Shown here piece by piece: positions 53,635 through 63,813 of a stretch of 64,000 bases of DNA (positions are counted from its first letter, which is position 1; every line of letters starts with the position of its first letter). The notes below the pieces were generated by a model. The model saw only the letters and a list, made by a program, of their open reading frames with translations, was not told where the DNA came from and did no database searches. A program made the position numbers and the translations under genes. Source of the stretch: Thermincola carboxydiphila. Its GTDB lineage: Bacteria > Bacillota > Thermincolia > Thermincolales > UBA2595. The DNA lies in NCBI GenBank assembly GCA_016841725.1, contig JAENYP010000008.1, positions 62,001-126,000 of the forward strand. The letters run 5' to 3'.

Positions 53635-55320
53635 TCAACATAAAGGCGCTGCACTCAACGCATCTGCCTGGAAATAGCCGTCGACTAAAATCTCATCAGG
53701 AGCTATGACGTGTTTCACCACATCTTCCATGGTATCTACACTGATAACTTCTATACCCTCAAGATTTTTAAACATGGATTGGTAGTTTTCCCGTGGGATC
53801 AGGACACGTTTGACCCCTGCCTGTCTGGCAGCCTCCACCTTGGCGACAACACCCCCTATTGGCTTGACAGTACCCCTAATGGATAATTCCCCTGTCATGG
53901 CGACCTTATTGTCCACCGGAATATTTTTTATTGCCGAAAAGATGGCAATTGCTATCCCGATACCGGCAGATGGTCCGTCAATGGGAACCCCGCCGGGAAA
54001 ATTAACATGAATATCATAATCCCGTGTTTCTATCTTAAAACTCTGACGTAGTGTGGTCAGGACATTTTCCACAGAACCCCGCGCCATACTCTTACGCTTC
54101 ATTACCCTTCCGGGTCCGCCGATTTCCTCCTCGTCAACCACCCCGGTAACCGTGAGCCTGCCTTTGCCTTTGGCAGTCTTAGCCACTGTAGCCTCAATTT
54201 CCACAAGAGTACCCATGTTAGGACCGTAAACAGCCAATCCGTTAACAAAGCCAACCTGAGGCGCCGGCGGAATCTTTTTCTCGGGTCTCGGGCTGTACTG
54301 ACCACTGTTGATAACCCACTCAATATCATCAACACTAATTTCTTTCCGTTTGTCTGTCATCGCTATTCCTGCAGCTATCTGGATCATATTCACAGCCTCC
54401 CTGCCATTGGAGGCATATTTTTTAAGCACATCAAGGGCTCCCTCTTCTAATCCGAAATCAATTTTTCGGGCAGCATTTCCGGCAATTTGCTGTATTTCTA
54501 CCGGCATAAGGGGCCGGAAGTAAACCTCCAAGCACCTGGACCTGATAGCAGGGGGAATATCCTGGGGCATCCGTGTGGTTGCCCCCACGAGCCGAAAATC
54601 TGCAGGCAGCCCGTTTCCGAACATATCATGAATGTGTGTGGGTATATTGGTATCCTCTGAACTATAATAGGCGCTTTCCAGGAAGACCTTCCGGTCTTCA
54701 AGCACCTTTAGCAGTTTGTTCATCTGAATAGAATGCAGTTCACCAATTTCATCAATAAAAAGCATGCCTCCATGTGCCTTGGTAACGGCACCCGGTTTGG
54801 GCTGGGGGATACCAGCCTGTCCAAGTGGCCCGGCGCCCTGGTAAATGGGGTCGTGAACTGAACCTATCAGCGGGTCTGCAATTCCCCGCTCGTCAAATCT
54901 TGCTGTTGTAGCATCCAGTTCCACAAATTTAGACTTCTCTCCAAAGGGAGAATCAGGATTACTCCTGGCTTCTTGAAGAATAAGCCGTGCCGCCGCAGTT
55001 TTCCCCACACCGGGAGGGCCGTATACAAGGACATGCTGGGGATTGGGTCCGCACAGCGCCGCCCTCAGGGCTTTTAACCCTTCTTCCTGCCCTATTATTT
55101 CGTCAAACCTGGCCGGCCTCGTCTTTTCAGCCAGGGGTTCAGTCAGGCTCAGTTGGCGCAGCTGCTGCAGCTTATCCATTTCCTTCCTTGACTCTCGTTC
55201 TACAGCAACCTTATTCCCCTTCTGTGCTTTCAGCAGATTTAAGAAATATAGTCCGATGACTATGGCAAAAAACAACTGAACAAAACTCAAAAAGCCTCCG
55301 ATACCACTCAAATAATTCAC
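53635..55320 (-). CDS. lonB: Membrane-anchored ATP-dependent protease LonB
   Basis: LonB is a shorter Lon paralogue of spore formers, in Bacillus made in the forespore. The 561-residue protein has an N-terminal hydrophobic segment (about 8-27), an AAA+ module with Walker [11 protein letters not shown] (about 105-114) and a protease domain with Ser in DGPSAG (about 463) and Lys in GGVVAKVEAA (about 505). It lacks the large Lon N-domain. AAGGAGGG before the GTG at 55320 sets the start; the frame extends to 55401. It lies next to lon as in Bacillus, with its own terminator, and follows an unknown membrane gene. Confidence 0.94.
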   Translation of the reverse strand: MNYLSGIGGFLSFVQLFFAIVIGLYFLNLLKAQKGNKVAVERESRKEMDKLQQLRQLSLTEPLAEKTRPARFDEIIGQEEGLKALRAALCGPNPQHVLVYGPPGVGKTAAARLILQEARSNPDSPFGEKSKFVELDATTARFDERGIADPLIGSVHDPIYQGAGPLGQAGIPQPKPGAVTKAHGGMLFIDEIGELHSIQMNKLLKVLEDRKVFLESAYYSSEDTNIPTHIHDMFGNGLPADFRLVGATTRMPQDIPPAIRSRCLEVYFRPLMPVEIQQIAGNAARKIDFGLEEGALDVLKKYASNGREAVNMIQIAAGIAMTDKRKEISVDDIEWVINSGQYSPRPEKKIPPAPQVGFVNGLAVYGPNMGTLVEIEATVAKTAKGKGRLTVTGVVDEEEIGGPGRVMKRKSMARGSVENVLTTLRQSFKIETRDYDIHVNFPGGVPIDGPSAGIGIAIAIFSAIKNIPVDNKVAMTGELSIRGTVKPIGGVVAKVEAARQAGVKRVLIPRENYQSMFKNLEGIEVISVDTMEDVVKHVIAPDEILVDGYFQADALSAAPLC

Positions 55321-55382
55321 GGTATACCCTCCTTGGTCGGTATGCAACTCAGTACCTGTGTACCAGGGATAGTATTGCCTGA

Positions 55383-56372
55383 CTAAGGATGTTTTATCCA
55401 ATGAGGCCCCTTCCCGGAGGCTTGTTTTTGTGGTTCCTCATAGCTGATAATAGCCCTGTATATAAAGTAATTCATCGGTATAAATGCCAAGCGCGTTATG
55501 TAGAAGACAAACTGTCCAAAACCACCCATCAGCTCAATTTCGCCGGCCGGAAATCTCTGTATAATTCCAAAGGAACCCATAGAATAAGTAAAGATGAGGC
55601 CAGCTAACAACAAATTGAGTCCATAGTACCTATTCAGGTAATCAAAAAACCTCGTCCTGTAACGCTGGTGGTATTCTTTAATAACCCAGTAAATTAAGGC
55701 CGTAATCCCAACCTGGGCCGCCTGGCTCAATCCCAGTGACCAGGCATAAATACCCCGGCTCGTGATAATAGCGGAAAGGTTCACCGGTACAGCAGTCAGC
55801 CAGTGAAACAAAATAAGTCCCAGAATAGTACGGGTAGTAGTTACCGAGGGCTTTGCAGCAGGAATTTTGTTTTCAGGAACATTCCCAGGGCTGACACTTC
55901 CCACCGGAGCATATCTGGTGAGACCATATACAAGCACAAATACTGCTGCCGACGTTAAAGTAAGTTCAATTATTCCTCTTACAGAAGCCAGCATCATATA
56001 AGTCTGCCCTAAACCGACAACCATGCCGCCCTTAAGGGGAACAAGATTATTTTTTTGAATTATCCTAAGAACCATGACCAAAAAGTCACTGATCATTAGG
56101 ATAGCAAAATACCACTTTAGGGTATCCAGAAACGGGTTGGGATAATGCTCATATTTCCTGATTGCAGCAATTACTAAAATAAAATTTAGGATTAGCATTG
56201 CTATCATGTACTGTATTGGATCAATGTACATGCGCAGCACATGGGAAACATCCCTCAAGAGTCCGGATTGTGTTTCAGCAATCTGACCCACCAATACTGC
56301 AAAACCCAACAGAATCACAATTATGCCGGTAAGTCTTTCTTTTTGTGATTCAGATAACCGCTCTATTTTCAT
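55383..56372 (-). CDS. Polytopic membrane protein of unknown function
   Basis: The 329-residue protein has about eight hydrophobic segments: four in the first half (starting near residue 13, 51, 82 and 122), then a polar loop (about 150-180) and four more. GGGAGA six bases before the ATG at 56372 fixes the start; the longer frame to 56450 lacks one. It lies 62 bases before lonB with no terminator between, so the two may be cotranscribed. No family was recognised. Confidence 0.7.
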   Translation of the reverse strand: MKIERLSESQKERLTGIIVILLGFAVLVGQIAETQSGLLRDVSHVLRMYIDPIQYMIAMLILNFILVIAAIRKYEHYPNPFLDTLKWYFAILMISDFLVMVLRIIQKNNLVPLKGGMVVGLGQTYMMLASVRGIIELTLTSAAVFVLVYGLTRYAPVGSVSPGNVPENKIPAAKPSVTTTRTILGLILFHWLTAVPVNLSAIITSRGIYAWSLGLSQAAQVGITALIYWVIKEYHQRYRTRFFDYLNRYYGLNLLLAGLIFTYSMGSFGIIQRFPAGEIELMGGFGQFVFYITRLAFIPMNYFIYRAIISYEEPQKQASGKGPHWIKHP

Positions 56373-56497
56373 TGATGTTCTCCCTGAAAACTTTTTACAA
56401 TGTATACGCACAAACCAACATGATTCACCATAATACATGTAAATATTCAACTACAATAGTGATTATTCCTGCCGAAAACATACTATTGCCGTAAAAG

Positions 56498-56547
56498 AAC
56501 TGCCTGGCTGCAGTTCAGAAAAAAGAACTGCCAGACGGCAGTTCTTT
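56498..56547 (-). terminator. Tandem terminator after clpX
   Basis: The first hairpin, AAAGAACTGCC / GGCAGTTCTTT with a run of T, overlaps the clpX stop. A second, GAACTGC / GCAGTTC, follows directly and shares the same arm sequence, which suggests a duplication. Confidence 0.88.
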
Positions 56548-57805
56548 AAGCGCTTTCTTCTTTTTTCTTCTTGCGGTCGACGGTAAGTAAAATAGGCTGT
56601 TCCTTTTTGTCAACCACTTCCCTGGTAATGGTACACCTGGTGATATCATCACGGGATGGCAGCTCATACATAACCTCAAGCATGATATCTTCAATTATCG
56701 CCCTCAGCCCTCTGGCCCCGGTATTTCTTTTCATTGCTTCACGGGCAATGGTCTGCAGGGCATCTTCCTTGAATTCGAGATTAATCCCATCCATTTCAAA
56801 AAATTTCTGGTACTGCTTAACAAGAGCGTTTTTCGGCTGGGTAAGAATCTTGACCAAGGCATCCTCATCAAGGGCTGTCAGAGTAACAATTACCGGCAGA
56901 CGTCCTACAAACTCTGGAATCAGACCATACTTTAAAAGGTCCTCCGGTAAAATATGCTTGAGTAATTCACTGGGGTCTTTTTCCTTTTTGGAATGAACTT
57001 CGGCCCCAAAGCCCATGCTTTTTTTACCGATTCGATGCTGAATTAACTTATCTATGCCATCAAAAGCACCGCCACAGATAAAGAGAATGTTGGTGGTATC
57101 GAGCTGAATAAATTCCTGATGTGGATGTTTGCGTCCTCCCTGTGGGGGAACACTGGCAACTGTCCCTTCAAGTATTTTCAGGAGAGCCTGCTGCACACCT
57201 TCCCCGGATACATCCCTGGTGATGGATGGGTTCTCGGACTTGCGCGCAATTTTGTCGATCTCATCGATGTATACGATACCTTTTTCTGCTTTTTCCACAT
57301 CATAATCAGCCGCCTGAATCAATTTCAACAGGATGTTCTCAACATCCTCACCGACATAGCCTGCCTCAGTAAGTGACGTAGCATCAGCAATGGCAAAAGG
57401 AACATTCAGCAGTCTGGCCAGTGTTTGAGCCAATAATGTCTTTCCACTGCCTGTTGGCCCAAGCATCACTATGTTGCTCTTTTGCAGCTCAACATCATCA
57501 ATCTTGCTTCCCATATTAATTCTTTTGTAGTGATTATATACTGCAACTGACAGTGTTTTCTTCGCAGATTCCTGTCCAATTACATATTGATCAAGAATTG
57601 ACTTAATTTCTTTTGGTTTGGGCAGGTCACCTATCTCTAAACCAATGTCTTCACTGAGTTCTTCTTCAATAATCTCATTGCACAGCTCTATACACTCGTC
57701 GCAAATATACACACCCGGCCCAGCAACCAATTTCTTAACCTGGTCTTGAAGTTTCCCACAAAACGAACACTTCAGCTGGCCTTTTTCATCACTGAATTTG
57801 TACAT
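56546..57805 (-). CDS. clpX: ATP-dependent Clp unfoldase ClpX
   Basis: ClpX unfolds tagged proteins and feeds them to ClpP. The 419-residue protein has the N-terminal zinc-binding domain (CSFCGK and CDEC), an AAA+ domain with Walker A GPTGSGKT (about 115-122) and Walker [10 protein letters not shown], and the pore and IGF-loop regions ([11 protein letters not shown]). GAGGTGA before the ATG at 57805 sets the start; a GTG three codons earlier lies inside the ribosome-binding site. It lies 18 bases after clpP. Confidence 0.97.
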   Translation of the reverse strand: MYKFSDEKGQLKCSFCGKLQDQVKKLVAGPGVYICDECIELCNEIIEEELSEDIGLEIGDLPKPKEIKSILDQYVIGQESAKKTLSVAVYNHYKRINMGSKIDDVELQKSNIVMLGPTGSGKTLLAQTLARLLNVPFAIADATSLTEAGYVGEDVENILLKLIQAADYDVEKAEKGIVYIDEIDKIARKSENPSITRDVSGEGVQQALLKILEGTVASVPPQGGRKHPHQEFIQLDTTNILFICGGAFDGIDKLIQHRIGKKSMGFGAEVHSKKEKDPSELLKHILPEDLLKYGLIPEFVGRLPVIVTLTALDEDALVKILTQPKNALVKQYQKFFEMDGINLEFKEDALQTIAREAMKRNTGARGLRAIIEDIMLEVMYELPSRDDITRCTITREVVDKKEQPILLTVDRKKKKEESA

Positions 57806-57823
57806 AACAATCACCTCTGTTCT

Positions 57824-58408
57824 TTACTTCCGAACAGTAAACACCTCATCAACGACACCGTAATCCTTAGCTTCCTGTGCCGACATGAAGAAATCTCGTT
57901 CGGTATCCTGGGCCACTCTTTCCAGCGGCTGGCCGGTATGATTTGCTAGCAGTTTGTTGAGTGTTTCCCTCATCCTGAGGATTTCCTTAGCATGAATCTC
58001 AATCTCTGTTGCCTGACCCTGCACCCCGCCCATTGGCTGGTGAATCATGATGCGTGCATATGGCAGGGCATAACGCTTGCCTTTTGCTCCTGCTGCCAAC
58101 AAGAAGGCACCCATACTTGCCGCCTGTCCCAGACAAATCGTCGAGACATCAGGCTTAATGTACTGCATGGTATCATAAATGGCCATACCCGCAGTAACCA
58201 CACCGCCCGGCGAATTAAGATAAAGATGGATGTCCTTGTCAGGGTCTTCAGCTTCCAAAAACAACATCTGAGCTATTATAAGATTTGCAATCATGTCATC
58301 TATGGGGCCGCCAATAAAAACTATACGGTCTTTTAACAGGCGTGAATAAATATCATAGGCCCTTTCACCTCTGTTTGTCTGTTCTACTACTATAGGAACC
58401 AAATTCAA
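57824..58408 (-). CDS. clpP: ATP-dependent Clp protease subunit ClpP
   Basis: ClpP forms the double heptameric proteolytic chamber. The 194-residue protein has the catalytic triad Ser in GQAASMGAF (about 97), His in MIHQPMGG (about 122) and Asp near residue 171. GAAGGTGA five bases before the TTG at 58408 gives the classic start [19 protein letters not shown]; the frame extends upstream without a ribosome-binding site. It lies between tig and clpX in the standard tig-clpP-clpX order. Confidence 0.97.
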   Translation of the reverse strand: MNLVPIVVEQTNRGERAYDIYSRLLKDRIVFIGGPIDDMIANLIIAQMLFLEAEDPDKDIHLYLNSPGGVVTAGMAIYDTMQYIKPDVSTICLGQAASMGAFLLAAGAKGKRYALPYARIMIHQPMGGVQGQATEIEIHAKEILRMRETLNKLLANHTGQPLERVAQDTERDFFMSAQEAKDYGVVDEVFTVRK

Positions 58409-58505
58409 GATTTTCACCTTCTCCTCTTTTTCAATTATACACAATACACTCTTATTGGTAAACAAGGCGGGTTGAAAATTCCGCCTGGTATTTATTGATA
58501 ATATT

Positions 58506-59795
58506 CTATTTTACTACAGCTTTTTCCTCTAATAATTCGACAGTTTTGTCAATAACAATACTCTTCTTAAGCGGTTCCAGGTTGCCTCCGCTCTCCAGCC
58601 ACTGTTTGAACACATCAGGCTCAGAGTTGTAATTTTTGGCCATTTCTGCTACCTTGGTATCAACCTCTTCCTCGGCAGCCTCAATATTTTCCTTAGCCGC
58701 AATCGCTTCCAGAATCAAGTCTACCCTGACCGCTTTTTCAGCTGAGGAGCGATATTCAGATCTGACTGTATCTATATCGTTATTTGTATGCTTTAGGTAA
58801 TCCTCCAATGACAGACCCTGCATTCCCAGCCTTTGTGAAAAACTCTGCAGCATATTGTCGACCTTCTGGTCCACCATTATGTCGGGAACTTCAACAGATG
58901 AGTTCTCTACAACCTTTTCAACCAGTTCATCCTTGACACGTGCAGCTGCCTGCTTGCCGGCTGCCTCTTTTAGTCTATTCATAATATCATTTTTTAATTC
59001 CTCGAGGGTCTCGAATTCACTTACATCCTTGGCAAATTCGTCATCCAGGTCAGCCAGTTCTTTCCTTTTAATGCCTTTTACGGTAACTTTAAATACCGCA
59101 TCCTTACCCGCCAGCTCGGTGGAGTGGTAGTCCTCAGGAAATTTAACGTTTACATCCCTGACCTCACCAACCTTAGCTCCAACCACCTGCTCTTCAAATC
59201 CCGGAATAAAAGTACCTGAGCCCAACTCAAGGGAATAATCGGTACCGGTACCGCCCTGGAATGCCACATCATCAACAAAACCCTCAAAATCGATAACAAC
59301 CGTATCTTTTTCTTCACTGGCCCCTTCTTCGATATTCACCAACTGAGCATGGCGGTTCCTGAGCCTTTCAAGCTCTGCCTCCACATCAGCGTCAGTTATC
59401 AAGTCTTCTTTGCGTTCTACCTCAATACCTATGTATTCGCCCAGTTCAACCTCGGGCTTAACTTCAACAGTTGCCTTGAATATAAAGGGCTTCCCATCTT
59501 CCAACTGCACAATATCAACTTTGGGTTTATCAATTGGTTCAATTTCGGTTTCTTTAATTGCTTCAAAGTATGCCTCCGGAACAACAAAGTCCAGGGCCTC
59601 TTCATTGATGTAATCCTTCCCAACGTGATTCTCCACTAAGACCCGCGGGGCTTTCCCCTTCCTGAACCCGGGAATTGATACCTTCTTAACAATCTTCTTG
59701 TAGGCTTTTTCCATAGCCTCTTCAAGCTTGGACTGTTCGACTTCAATTTCCAGTGCCACCATATTTTTCTCTATCTTTTCCATGTTTACTTTCAT
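58506..59795 (-). CDS. tig: Trigger factor
   Basis: Trigger factor is a ribosome-associated chaperone and prolyl isomerase. The 429-residue protein has the ribosome-binding domain with the signature GFRKGKAPR (about residues 40-48), a FKBP-like domain (about 150-240) and a helical C-terminal domain. AGGAGGAG precedes the ATG. clpP follows about 100 bases downstream. Confidence 0.97.
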   Translation of the reverse strand: MKVNMEKIEKNMVALEIEVEQSKLEEAMEKAYKKIVKKVSIPGFRKGKAPRVLVENHVGKDYINEEALDFVVPEAYFEAIKETEIEPIDKPKVDIVQLEDGKPFIFKATVEVKPEVELGEYIGIEVERKEDLITDADVEAELERLRNRHAQLVNIEEGASEEKDTVVIDFEGFVDDVAFQGGTGTDYSLELGSGTFIPGFEEQVVGAKVGEVRDVNVKFPEDYHSTELAGKDAVFKVTVKGIKRKELADLDDEFAKDVSEFETLEELKNDIMNRLKEAAGKQAAARVKDELVEKVVENSSVEVPDIMVDQKVDNMLQSFSQRLGMQGLSLEDYLKHTNNDIDTVRSEYRSSAEKAVRVDLILEAIAAKENIEAAEEEVDTKVAEMAKNYNSEPDVFKQWLESGGNLEPLKKSIVIDKTVELLEEKAVVK

Positions 59796-59887
59796 TTATG
59801 CTCCTCCTGTATCTCTGTAATTATATGAAAACAGACAAAATTTGTGCAGCCTGTAACATGATTTCTGAGGATTCCCCAGATATTTTT

Positions 59888-59929
59888 TATAAAACAACAC
59901 CCCGGTAGGTGAATCTGTATCACTACCGA
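59888..59929 (-). terminator. Terminator after tRNA-Gly
   Basis: The stem CTCGGTAGTGA / TTCACCTACCGGG (one bulge) followed by a T-rich tract lies about 70 bases past the tRNA and before tig. A TATAAT at about 59819-59824, upstream of tig, could serve as its -10, but no good -35 was seen. Confidence 0.7.
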
Positions 59930-59948
59930 GGTCATGATGGAACCATCC

Positions 59949-59986
59949 TTTAAATTCGATGAGACCATTTAAATTCGATGAGACCA
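59949..59986. repeat. 19-bp direct repeat beside tRNA-Gly
   Basis: Two perfect tandem copies of TTTAAATTCGATGAGACCA lie 11 bases beyond the tRNA 3' end. They do not match the tRNA, so they do not look like an integrase attachment site; a slippage duplication is more likely. Confidence 0.9.
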
Positions 59987-59997
59987 CTGTTATGTAA

Positions 59998-60072
59998 TGG
60001 AGCGGAAGACGGGATTCGAACCCGCGACCCTCGCCTTGGCAAGGCGATGCTCTACCACTGAGCTACTTCCGC
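59998..60072 (-). tRNA. tRNA-Gly (anticodon GCC)
   Basis: On the minus strand a 75-base cloverleaf begins GCGGAAG and ends CTTCCGC-T-CCA, so the CCA end is encoded. The D loop has AGTGGTAGA, the anticodon loop reads CTTGCCAAG (anticodon GCC) and the T arm has GGGTTCGAATCCC. Confidence 0.97.
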
Positions 60073-60119
60073 TTATAACCCAGACATTGACAAATCCAGA
60101 CGGTATTACAATGTATATT

Positions 60120-61370
60120 TTAACTACTTAAGTAATCAGTGTCAAGTATTTTTCCAGCAATTTTGACAATTAGTGTAGCTGTCATTATAGCCATTAACGG
60201 GGTCATTGGATACATGTACCTTGTTATTGGTATAAATACCAGGTGAAGTACTGTGGTAAACATGATCAATAAAGCCGGCCAGCGCATTTTCCTGTCAAAA
60301 ATATTGACAAGAGTTGCCGGCCACCCCAGGACAACAAATAACCAGAAGTGCATGGTGACAGCCCAGCCGGAAAAGTACCCCCAAGGTTTTAACCACATGT
60401 ATGAGAGTTTCCCTACAGTAAACCACTGCAGCCACAGGCCCGGTTCATTTTTAAAACCCTGTGTTATCCTTTCCACAGCCACCCGGGTCATATCTGACTC
60501 CGGAATATTTTCTATAATCGACGGCCCCTCCCTATCGTAAGGGTCATAAGGGTCAGTTCCCCTGAGCAAAGGGTTCCCGGACTGGGTGGCAAATACTATG
60601 AACTTGTCAAAGACCATAAAGTTACGGACCCACCATGGAGTCATAATAACCGAAAAAGATATCAGTGTAATCAAGAAGCCAATAATTACCCGGTGGCCCC
60701 CCATCGAAACCCGAGACCGGTACTGGCAAAACCAGGTGATGATGTAAGGAACAACCATAAATGGCGCCACCGAAGGTCTTACCAGTACGGCAAGAGCCAT
60801 CAGGGCCCCGGACAGGGCATGCCATCTGAGACTGTTCTTTTCAAAGGCATTAATAACTGTATAAATATATCCCATGAGCAGAAACACATATAATACCTCG
60901 GTAAGTATCCGGTTATTGGCCATGAAGGCGGGCAGGTATACAGCCGCTATTATGGCAGCCAGAGAACCTGCCGGGATACCCCCGGATTTTCGGGCTATCA
61001 GGTATACCAGGAAAACCGAACCCACACTTATTATTGCCTGGATTGTCCTAACCGCTGTCAGTGGGTCTGTATTGATTACTTCGGCCGCCAGATATATGGC
61101 AGCCAAAAACAAAGGATATCCGGGAGTCACAAATGCACTGGGCTTATCAGAATAGTAGCCCAGAAAACCCTTATCCAGAAACTGCAGTGTCATTTCATGA
61201 TATCCTATTTCATCATGTGACAGCTGCAGCTCAGGTGATGTATACACATAATATAACCTTACTGCCAGTGTTATAAGCAGTATTACCAAAATTAACATTC
61301 GTTCTTTCCCTGAAATCTTTGTTCCGGTAACCGATACCGGCTGCCTCAGCGGCAGGTTCCATCTGTTCAT
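60120..61370 (-). CDS. GT-C fold glycosyltransferase, family 39-like
   Basis: The 416-residue protein is a polytopic glycosyltransferase of the ArnT/PMT type. About eleven hydrophobic segments are visible. The first external loop has DEIGYHEMTLQF (about residues 52-63), the acidic motif that in this family is part of the active site, and a nearby PGYPLFLA. These enzymes use polyprenyl-phosphate sugars. The gene lies about 75 bases after the large phosphatase-like membrane gene; the pair may act together on a cell-surface glycan, but the sugar and acceptor are unknown. Confidence 0.85.
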   Translation of the reverse strand: MNRWNLPLRQPVSVTGTKISGKERMLILVILLITLAVRLYYVYTSPELQLSHDEIGYHEMTLQFLDKGFLGYYSDKPSAFVTPGYPLFLAAIYLAAEVINTDPLTAVRTIQAIISVGSVFLVYLIARKSGGIPAGSLAAIIAAVYLPAFMANNRILTEVLYVFLLMGYIYTVINAFEKNSLRWHALSGALMALAVLVRPSVAPFMVVPYIITWFCQYRSRVSMGGHRVIIGFLITLISFSVIMTPWWVRNFMVFDKFIVFATQSGNPLLRGTDPYDPYDREGPSIIENIPESDMTRVAVERITQGFKNEPGLWLQWFTVGKLSYMWLKPWGYFSGWAVTMHFWLFVVLGWPATLVNIFDRKMRWPALLIMFTTVLHLVFIPITRYMYPMTPLMAIMTATLIVKIAGKILDTDYLSS

Positions 61371-61446
61371 ATACTAATACCCCGCTATTATCTATTTAAT
61401 ACAGACCCCAATGAGCGCCTGATAGACACCCACCATAACACCTGAT

Positions 61447-63717
61447 TTAACCGATTTTGGCCTCTGCTTTGACAATCATCAAAACCAGTGGGATAACAAG
61501 GTAGTTCAGCATAATTGCCGCCGCTATAACCCCGGAATCGTTAAAGACAAATGCCCCCAGAGCGCCAAAGAATATCCCTGCCATTCCGCAGACCATATAT
61601 CTGTTACTTTTTGCAAGTGCAGCCAGTGAAACCTGTTTCCTGGCAGCTATCGCCAACCCCAGCAGAAGCTGCAGGACAAGGATTACATTGAAGGGTGAAT
61701 TTCTCAACAGGTAAAAATTAGCCACCAGCTTTCTCTGTACCGTGTACCAGATTGCTGTAAGGTCTCCCTGCAAAGCATTATCAATAGCGCGGCCGATATG
61801 GGACGAGGACCCTGACATTATGAAGTAATTCACCAGCACCAGTATCCCCACCCCGGTTATCACAGCACCCAGGAGCAGGATAACTGACCTGATTGTCATC
61901 TTCCGGCCTGAGAAAAGATACATGCTCGCCGCAAAGCCAACCACTGCAGCCAGAGACCCCCCGGCATTAGTCCCCACCCCAGGGGCGGCAAAAAACACCA
62001 CCAGCCCGGCAAAGCCCAATCCAATAAGGGGCAAAACCCACCTGTGGGTACAGGAATACAACTGCAGCAAAACAGCCGCACCCAAAATGGAGGCGCCAAT
62101 GACAACACCCATGTACTCATTGCCTATTCCGTAAAAACGTCCCCCGGCAACCAGGTCATAACCCAGTGCAGCCGTTTTCATCAGCCTGGCTCCGGTAAGC
62201 ACATCAACCACACAGGGCACTACGGAAGCAGCGGCTAAGGCAAGAAACATCTTCAGGTTGTGCCTTATGTGAGTCAGTACATATGTAATTAAAATAAGCA
62301 TCAGGATAGAAAAGAAAATAGTCAGCCATTTATTTGCGGCCCCGATTAGCGGAACCAGCAGAATCGCCAATGGGTACAACAATATCGAGGTAAGTAAAAA
62401 TCTCGCCGGGCGTCGGCAGCCCGTAAATCCTGTGATAACCTGAACAAGGGCCAGGATATAAATTATCCAGTGATACCTGACAAAATAATATAATACTCCG
62501 GAGCGCTGTGTCCAGTTAGCCACAAGCCACGACTGCACCTCAGCCACGGTTTCCGTTTGCCTGCCGCTGATAATACCGGTTACCGGCAGTCCGATCATCC
62601 CTCCGAGATTTGCCACACCCAGATGTTTGGCTACAGTTGCGGCAACGTCAAAATTTGCCACCAAGGCTTCCTGTCTGGTGCTGGATGAAACCAATATGCT
62701 TCCTGGTTCTACCGCCCCACCTGCAATCACCAGGGGACTGAGACGGATGCCGTCACGAATAGCCTGTACGTAAGGGAGTGGGGTCACAATCATTATCATG
62801 GTGTTTTTATCAGCTTTGGGAAGCAGCCCTCCAATAAACCGGTCAGCGTTTTTCACAGCTTCGTGCCGGTGAGCGTCAATCATACTCTTCATTTCCTGGA
62901 GGTTGCTGTCATTACTCCTTAAAGTATCGCCCGTTTCTACAACAATCAAGTCACTCTTATCCCAGACTCTTTCCAGCTCTGCCCTCAGTCTGTCATAATC
63001 TGTTCTCCAGCCGTACGGTGAATAGCGATCACGAACAAGCAGTTCCCTGGTCACATTCCCATAATCCACGCGCCCCAGCTCATCCATAGCAATCAGAGCA
63101 GCAGGCCTGTTGGCAGGGCTGCCCGGATCAGTATCACTGTTCCCGATTACAGCTGTCTGCAGCCCCGATTGTTGCAGTATTTGCCCCAACTGACCGGGAA
63201 CCGAGGCAATGTTTTTATTCTGATTGACCTTAAGTAACGCCGGGAGACTGATAGTCAGTATTTCACTGCCGCCTGGGTCATTCCCCGTATTTCTCACATA
63301 GACGTCCACTGCCCTGGAGCCATCAGGCAGGACCTCTTCCCTGTGATAACTTTCCCCCGCCGGCTGCGTCCCGGCAAACCTGTTGCCACTGCCGATGGAA
63401 AGATAAGCGCCGGCATCATTGTAATCTCCGCCGGTATTTATTGTCATCAAACCCAGCCCACCCTGAGAAATAACTTTACTGATATTTTGATAACGGTCAT
63501 CTGACAAGTCTTCAAGTGTTATCCGGTTCAGGAGCACCATTACCACCTTGGGCCGGGGATTCTCTGATGCTGCAGAAGCCAGGGCAGGCCAACAAGCAGC
63601 GGCAGCAGTAAAAAATAATGACAGCAAAAATGCCGCCAGAATTGCCATGGCCAGTGAACTTCTCAGCCGGAACAGTTTGCTTCTTTTTATATAACAGCCC
63701 AGAGAAAGAATTTTCAT
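61447..63717 (-). CDS. Membrane protein with alkaline-phosphatase-like ectodomain
   Basis: The 756-residue protein has a signal anchor (about 20-50), an extracytoplasmic domain (about 55-420) resembling the alkaline phosphatase/phosphoglyceromutase superfamily in layout, and about ten C-terminal membrane segments (about 425-750). VVMVLLNRITLEDL opens the domain and LIVVETGDTLR is a later block; a clean set of metal ligands could not be picked out, so activity is uncertain. AGGA precedes the ATG. It starts the two-gene group with the GT-C enzyme. A role in transferring or removing surface phosphate groups is a guess. Confidence 0.7.
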   Translation of the reverse strand: MKILSLGCYIKRSKLFRLRSSLAMAILAAFLLSLFFTAAAACWPALASAASENPRPKVVMVLLNRITLEDLSDDRYQNISKVISQGGLGLMTINTGGDYNDAGAYLSIGSGNRFAGTQPAGESYHREEVLPDGSRAVDVYVRNTGNDPGGSEILTISLPALLKVNQNKNIASVPGQLGQILQQSGLQTAVIGNSDTDPGSPANRPAALIAMDELGRVDYGNVTRELLVRDRYSPYGWRTDYDRLRAELERVWDKSDLIVVETGDTLRSNDSNLQEMKSMIDAHRHEAVKNADRFIGGLLPKADKNTMIMIVTPLPYVQAIRDGIRLSPLVIAGGAVEPGSILVSSSTRQEALVANFDVAATVAKHLGVANLGGMIGLPVTGIISGRQTETVAEVQSWLVANWTQRSGVLYYFVRYHWIIYILALVQVITGFTGCRRPARFLLTSILLYPLAILLVPLIGAANKWLTIFFSILMLILITYVLTHIRHNLKMFLALAAASVVPCVVDVLTGARLMKTAALGYDLVAGGRFYGIGNEYMGVVIGASILGAAVLLQLYSCTHRWVLPLIGLGFAGLVVFFAAPGVGTNAGGSLAAVVGFAASMYLFSGRKMTIRSVILLLGAVITGVGILVLVNYFIMSGSSSHIGRAIDNALQGDLTAIWYTVQRKLVANFYLLRNSPFNVILVLQLLLGLAIAARKQVSLAALAKSNRYMVCGMAGIFFGALGAFVFNDSGVIAAAIMLNYLVIPLVLMIVKAEAKIG

Positions 63718-63790
63718 ATAATCCTTTTGTTCTCCTTCTTAGCATAGATATGGCATATTATAACATTCCATAGGCAAAGTTTCAAATAAA

Positions 63791-63812
63791 ACAAAAAAAA
63801 GGACTTGCGTCC
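63791..63812 (-). terminator. Terminator after the MoaD/ThiS-like gene
   Basis: The short stem GGAC / GTCC closed by a stable GCAA tetraloop and followed by nine T lies just after the stop codon. Confidence 0.8.
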
Positions 63813-63813
63813 G

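Noticed and set aside
59949-59986. Direct repeats by tRNA-Gly as a phage attachment site
   Set aside because: The repeats are tandem, outside the tRNA and do not copy its 3' end; no integrase gene is near.
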